DNA of 64,000 nt, taken from positions 3,286,001 to 3,350,000 of the forward strand of contig NZ_CP070950.1 in NCBI RefSeq assembly GCF_017084525.1. Direction: 5' to 3'. The translations under genes and the position numbers were made by a program. Origin of the DNA: Conexibacter sp. SYSU D00693. GTDB lineage: Bacteria; Actinomycetota; Thermoleophilia; Solirubrobacterales; Solirubrobacteraceae. Shown in pieces: positions 61,322-64,000 of this stretch. Position 1 is the stretch's first letter. Each line of letters starts with the position of its first letter. Under the pieces are notes generated by a model that was not told the DNA's origin, ran no database searches, and saw only the letters and a list, made by a program, of their open reading frames with translations.

Positions 61322-62485
61322 GGCGATGGCCCCCGCGATCCGGCGCAGGCGCGTCGCGGCGAGCACCGCGAGCAGGACGCCGAGCGCCGCCACCGCGACC
61401 ATCGCGCCGTCGAGCCCGACGCCGCCCGCCCACGCGCCGACGTAGACCGGGCCGGCGAGGAAGCCGAGGTAGGCGACGGTCGTGACGGTCGACGTCGCGC
61501 TGCCTCGCACCTCGTCGGCGACGCGCCCGGTGAGGACGACGACGAGCGTCGGGAACAGCACGGCGGTGCCGGCGGCGGCCAGGCCGAGGCCGAGGAGCGC
61601 GGGCGCCAACGCCGTCGCGCCGGCCAGCAGGCCCGTGCCCGCCGCCGCGACCAGCGCGCCGGCGACGACCGCCGTGCGCGGGTGCCGGCCGCCGGCGGCG
61701 CCCCCCGCGATGCGCGTCACGGCGACGACGGCGGCGAAGACGGCAGGGCCGGCCGCCGCCGTCGCCTCGCCCGCACCGACGACGTCGTGCAGGTAGATCG
61801 CGCTCCAGCTCTGGTGGGCGTTCTCCACCGCGAACGCCAGGGCGCCGAGCGCACCCAGCGCGACGAGCGGCCCGCGCCGCAGCCGATGCGACGGGGTCTG
61901 ACCCCGAGCATGCGACGGGGTCTGACCCCGAGCGCGTGGCATGGCGGCGCCGTCGGCCCGCAGCAGGGCCAGTGCGACGGCCGCCGCCGCCACCGCCACG
62001 ACCGCGAAGGGCGCGACGAGCGGCGCGTCCGCGGCGAGCAGCGCACCCGTGCCGAGGCTCGCCACGACGACCATCGCCGAGAACGCGGCGTGCGAGCGGG
62101 TGACGACGGGGCCGCCGTGCGCGCGCTCGGCCGCACCGGCGGCGGTGTTGATCGCCACGTCGGCGGCGCCGGACGCCGCGCCGAGCGCGAGCAGCAGGAC
62201 CGCGAGGGCGACGAGGTCGTGGGCGGCCGCGACCGCGACGACCCCGACGACGCCCAGGGCGACGAGCAGCGCGGCGGTCGCCCCCGCCCGGGCCCGGTCG
62301 ACCGCGCGGCCGGCCAGGAGCATCGCCGGCAGGGCGCCCGCGCCGATGCACAGCAGCGCCCCGCCGAGCTGGCCCTCGGTCACGCCCGCCTGGTCGCGCA
62401 GCGCCGGCAGGGCGGCGCCCCACGCGCCCCAGAACGCGCCGAACACGGCGAACCCGGCGTATGCGGCCCAGCGGGGCACCCCCAT
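61319..62485 (-). CDS. MFS transporter with REP-derived cytoplasmic loop
   Basis: 388 residues, 12 membrane segments, no long hydrophilic tails. Loop 2-3 carries a degenerate MFS motif A (LLAGRAVDRARAG). Between TM6 and TM7 the protein contains an 8-residue direct repeat ARGQTPSH twice in a row, encoded by two perfect 24-bp copies of a REP-like palindrome (61886-61933). Insertion in frame into the central loop would be tolerated. Likely an exporter of a small solute; substrate unknown. Confidence 0.92.
   Translation of the reverse strand: MGVPRWAAYAGFAVFGAFWGAWGAALPALRDQAGVTEGQLGGALLCIGAGALPAMLLAGRAVDRARAGATAALLVALGVVGVVAVAAAHDLVALAVLLLALGAASGAADVAINTAAGAAERAHGGPVVTRSHAAFSAMVVVASLGTGALLAADAPLVAPFAVVAVAAAAVALALLRADGAAMPRARGQTPSHARGQTPSHRLRRGPLVALGALGALAFAVENAHQSWSAIYLHDVVGAGEATAAAGPAVFAAVVAVTRIAGGAAGGRHPRTAVVAGALVAAAGTGLLAGATALAPALLGLGLAAAGTAVLFPTLVVVLTGRVADEVRGSATSTVTTVAYLGFLAGPVYVGAWAGGVGLDGAMVAVAALGVLLAVLAATRLRRIAGAIA
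61886..61933. repeat. Tandem REP-like palindrome GGGGTC-T-GACCCC, two copies of 24 bp
   Basis: Unit ATGCGACGGGGTCTGACC plus CCGAGC, present twice without spacer (61886-61909, 61910-61933). Each has CGGGGTC-T-GACCCCG. It lies inside the MFS gene and keeps the frame. Confidence 0.85.
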
Positions 62486-62527
62486 CGGCTACCCACGGCG
62501 GCCGGACCGACGATGCTCTGCGTTCGC

Positions 62528-63973
62528 ATGCCCGTCCGCCGCGCCGTCGCCCTCCCCCTCTGCGCCCTCGCCCTCGGCGCGCCCGCCGCCCAGGCCGACG
62601 TCCAGGGCCCGGCCAAGGGCCGGGAGGTCGTCCTCGTCGCCAACGCCGAGGGCGGCACTGTCTCGATCCTCGACGCCCACACCGCGAAGGTGCTGCGCAG
62701 CGTCGACGTCCTCCCCGACGGCGCGCGGCCCTCGGTCGACCAGGGCGACCCGCCGTTCGCGCTGGTCAACCAGCAGCTCATCACCGGCGTCGGCGGCGTC
62801 AACGTCGCCCAGGACCAGGACCTCTCGCCCGACGGCACGACGCTCTACGTCTCGCGCGGGCACCGCGGCGACGTCGCCGCCTTCGACCTGCGCACCGGCG
62901 ACCTGCGCTGGAAGGTCCCGATCCCCGGCCTGCGCGCCGACCACATGACCCTCAGCGCCGACGGGCGGCGGCTCTACGTCTCGGCGCTCACCGCCAACGA
63001 GGTCGTGGTGGTCGACACCGGCCGGCGGCGGATCGTCGGCGCCGTCCCGACCGGGCAGTGGCCGCACGACAACCACCTCAGCGAGGACGGCTCGCGTCTC
63101 TACAACTCGAGCATCGGGACGATCGTCCTGCCCGAGCCCGCGCGCGCGGCGCTGACCCCGCCGCCCTACCAGCTGACCGTCGTCGACACGGCCTCCCTGC
63201 GCGTGGTCCAGCGCTTCACGTTCGACCGCGGCATCCGGCCGACGGCCTACACCAAGGACGGCGCCACGCTCTTCGCCCAGCGCTCCCTCGAGAGCTCCAT
63301 CATGCGCGTGCGCCTCGCCGACGGCCGGGTCGAGCGGGTCGCCCAGCTGCCCGTCAAGGACGGCACCACCGAGGCGGACTTCGACTTCGAGGCGCCCCAC
63401 CACGGCCTGGCGCTGTCATCCGACGAGCGGACGCTGTGCGTCGCCGGCCGCGTGTCGGACTACGTGGCGCTCGTCGCGACGGACACGCTCCAGCCCCGGC
63501 GCATCATCCCGGTGGGCGACGCGCCCGGCTGGGCCGTCACGAGCCCGGACGGCCGCCGCTGCTTCGTCACGAACACCCGCGACGACACGGTCTCCGTCAT
63601 CGGCCTGCGCGAGGAGCGCGAGCTGGCGCGCGTGCGGGTGGGCGACGGTCCGAAGCACGCGGAGGCGGCGCGCATCCCCGAGGCCGTCCTGTGCACCAGC
63701 CAGCGCATCGCGGGCTGCGCGGGCGACCTGCGCTTCGCGCGACGCTGCGTGCGCGGCGGGCGCCTGCGGCTCACCGTCGGCGGGGACGTCGACGCCGTGC
63801 AGCGCGTGCGCTTCCGCCTGGGCGGCAACGTGCTGGCGACGGACTCGGCGCCGCCGTTCGAGCGCACGGTCCGCGCGCCGCGCCGCCATCCCGGTGAGGC
63901 GCCCCTGGTCGCCGCGATCACGACGTCCGAGGGCGTCGTGCGCCGCGAGCGCTCCGCGCCCGTCTGTCGCTGA
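62528..63973 (+). CDS. Secreted YncE-like beta-propeller protein with C-terminal Cys module
   Basis: 481 residues. Signal peptide 1-21 (ending AAQADV). Seven-bladed propeller blades with YVTN-type repeats (VVLVANAEGGTVSILDAHT, LYVSALTANEVVVVDTGRR, RCFVTNTRDDTVSVIGLRE). From about residue 404 the C-terminal module RRCVRGGRLRLTVGG ... PVCR matches that of the DUF3089 protein. ATG 62528 is preferred over ATG 62513. Exported; a surface-exposed binding or redox-linked role is typical but not shown. Confidence 0.88.
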   Translation: MPVRRAVALPLCALALGAPAAQADVQGPAKGREVVLVANAEGGTVSILDAHTAKVLRSVDVLPDGARPSVDQGDPPFALVNQQLITGVGGVNVAQDQDLSPDGTTLYVSRGHRGDVAAFDLRTGDLRWKVPIPGLRADHMTLSADGRRLYVSALTANEVVVVDTGRRRIVGAVPTGQWPHDNHLSEDGSRLYNSSIGTIVLPEPARAALTPPPYQLTVVDTASLRVVQRFTFDRGIRPTAYTKDGATLFAQRSLESSIMRVRLADGRVERVAQLPVKDGTTEADFDFEAPHHGLALSSDERTLCVAGRVSDYVALVATDTLQPRRIIPVGDAPGWAVTSPDGRRCFVTNTRDDTVSVIGLREERELARVRVGDGPKHAEAARIPEAVLCTSQRIAGCAGDLRFARRCVRGGRLRLTVGGDVDAVQRVRFRLGGNVLATDSAPPFERTVRAPRRHPGEAPLVAAITTSEGVVRRERSAPVCR

Positions 63974-63994
63974 CGCGGCTCAGCGAGCCGCGTC
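63972..63994. terminator. Perfect 10-bp hairpin after YncE-like gene
   Basis: GACGCGGCTC-agc-GAGCCGCGTC, starting in the stop codon of the propeller gene. Strong terminator candidate without U-tract. Confidence 0.65.
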
Positions 63995-64000
63995 GCGGTG

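Noticed and set aside
59531-62527. Upstream part of the open frame that ends in the YncE-like protein
   Set aside because: Residues before the signal peptide at 62528 are low-complexity shadows of the MmcQ, SDR, DUF4267-like and MFS genes; the signal peptide fixes the start.

Overview
The window is 64 kb of very GC-rich chromosomal DNA with dense, often overlapping genes, frequent GTG starts and many 4-base ATGA/GTGA start-stop overlaps. The gene content points to a high-GC Gram-positive of the class Thermoleophilia (Solirubrobacterales-like): a complete six-MCE-protein operon, PucR-type helix-turn-helix regulators, MMPL transporter, SCP2-like protein, secreted proteins with arginine/glycine-rich C-terminal modules, and CMRxHG-type lipoproteins. 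The lineage is inferred from content, not from a marker gene. No rRNA, tRNA or CRISPR array was seen.

Layout. 1-9.5 kb: 3' end of an acyl-CoA dehydrogenase, a PucR-type regulator, a Baeyer-Villiger-type monooxygenase, a three-domain cell-wall enzyme coupled to a long-chain acyl-CoA ligase, a B3/4-domain protein with a small membrane protein, then a 690-bp gene-free block of diverged tandem repeats. 9.5-28 kb: an alpha/beta hydrolase, then one co-directional run from an SCP2-like protein through an ABC ATPase, two YrbE permeases, six MCE proteins, an MMPL transporter and four unrecognised accessory genes, closed by a second PucR-type regulator. 28-36 kb: two SDRs, an HSL-type esterase, a second repeat block, an Ntn-hydrolase acylase, an MscS channel and an ABC1-family protein that has lost kinase residues. 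36-42 kb: a leftward six-gene unit of response regulator, histidine kinase, double-repeat cysteine lipoprotein, peptidoglycan-binding adaptor, ABC ATPase and MacB-like permease. 42-64 kb: mixed genes including an FMO/PucR-type divergent pair, a secreted beta-propeller fusion, a zinc peptidase, asparagine synthetase next to a GCS2-type ligase, a DICT-domain protein, an ArsR-like regulator with an AHSA1-type SRPBCC protein bracketed by two REP-like hairpins, an MFS transporter carrying an in-frame REP-like insertion, and a secreted YncE-like protein.

How the genes may work together. Acyl-CoA dehydrogenase, acyl-CoA ligase, SDRs, monooxygenases, SCP2-like protein and the Mce importer suggest uptake and catabolism of a hydrophobic substrate such as lipid, sterol or hydrocarbon; the substrate cannot be read from sequence. 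The 36-42 kb unit looks like a self-regulated envelope-stress exporter.

Most notable non-coding signals: (i) two pairs of ~330-bp repeats carrying a conserved hairpin whose inner stem changes on both sides, plus a second hairpin that in one copy is a perfect 24-bp stem; (ii) a recurring TANNGT box 6-9 bases before start codons, which suggests widespread leaderless transcription; (iii) five of eight convergent gene pairs ending on a shared CTAG; (iv) three families of short REP-like palindromes; (v) matching 11-bp-phase direct repeats upstream of the response-regulator gene and of its neighbouring exporter genes.
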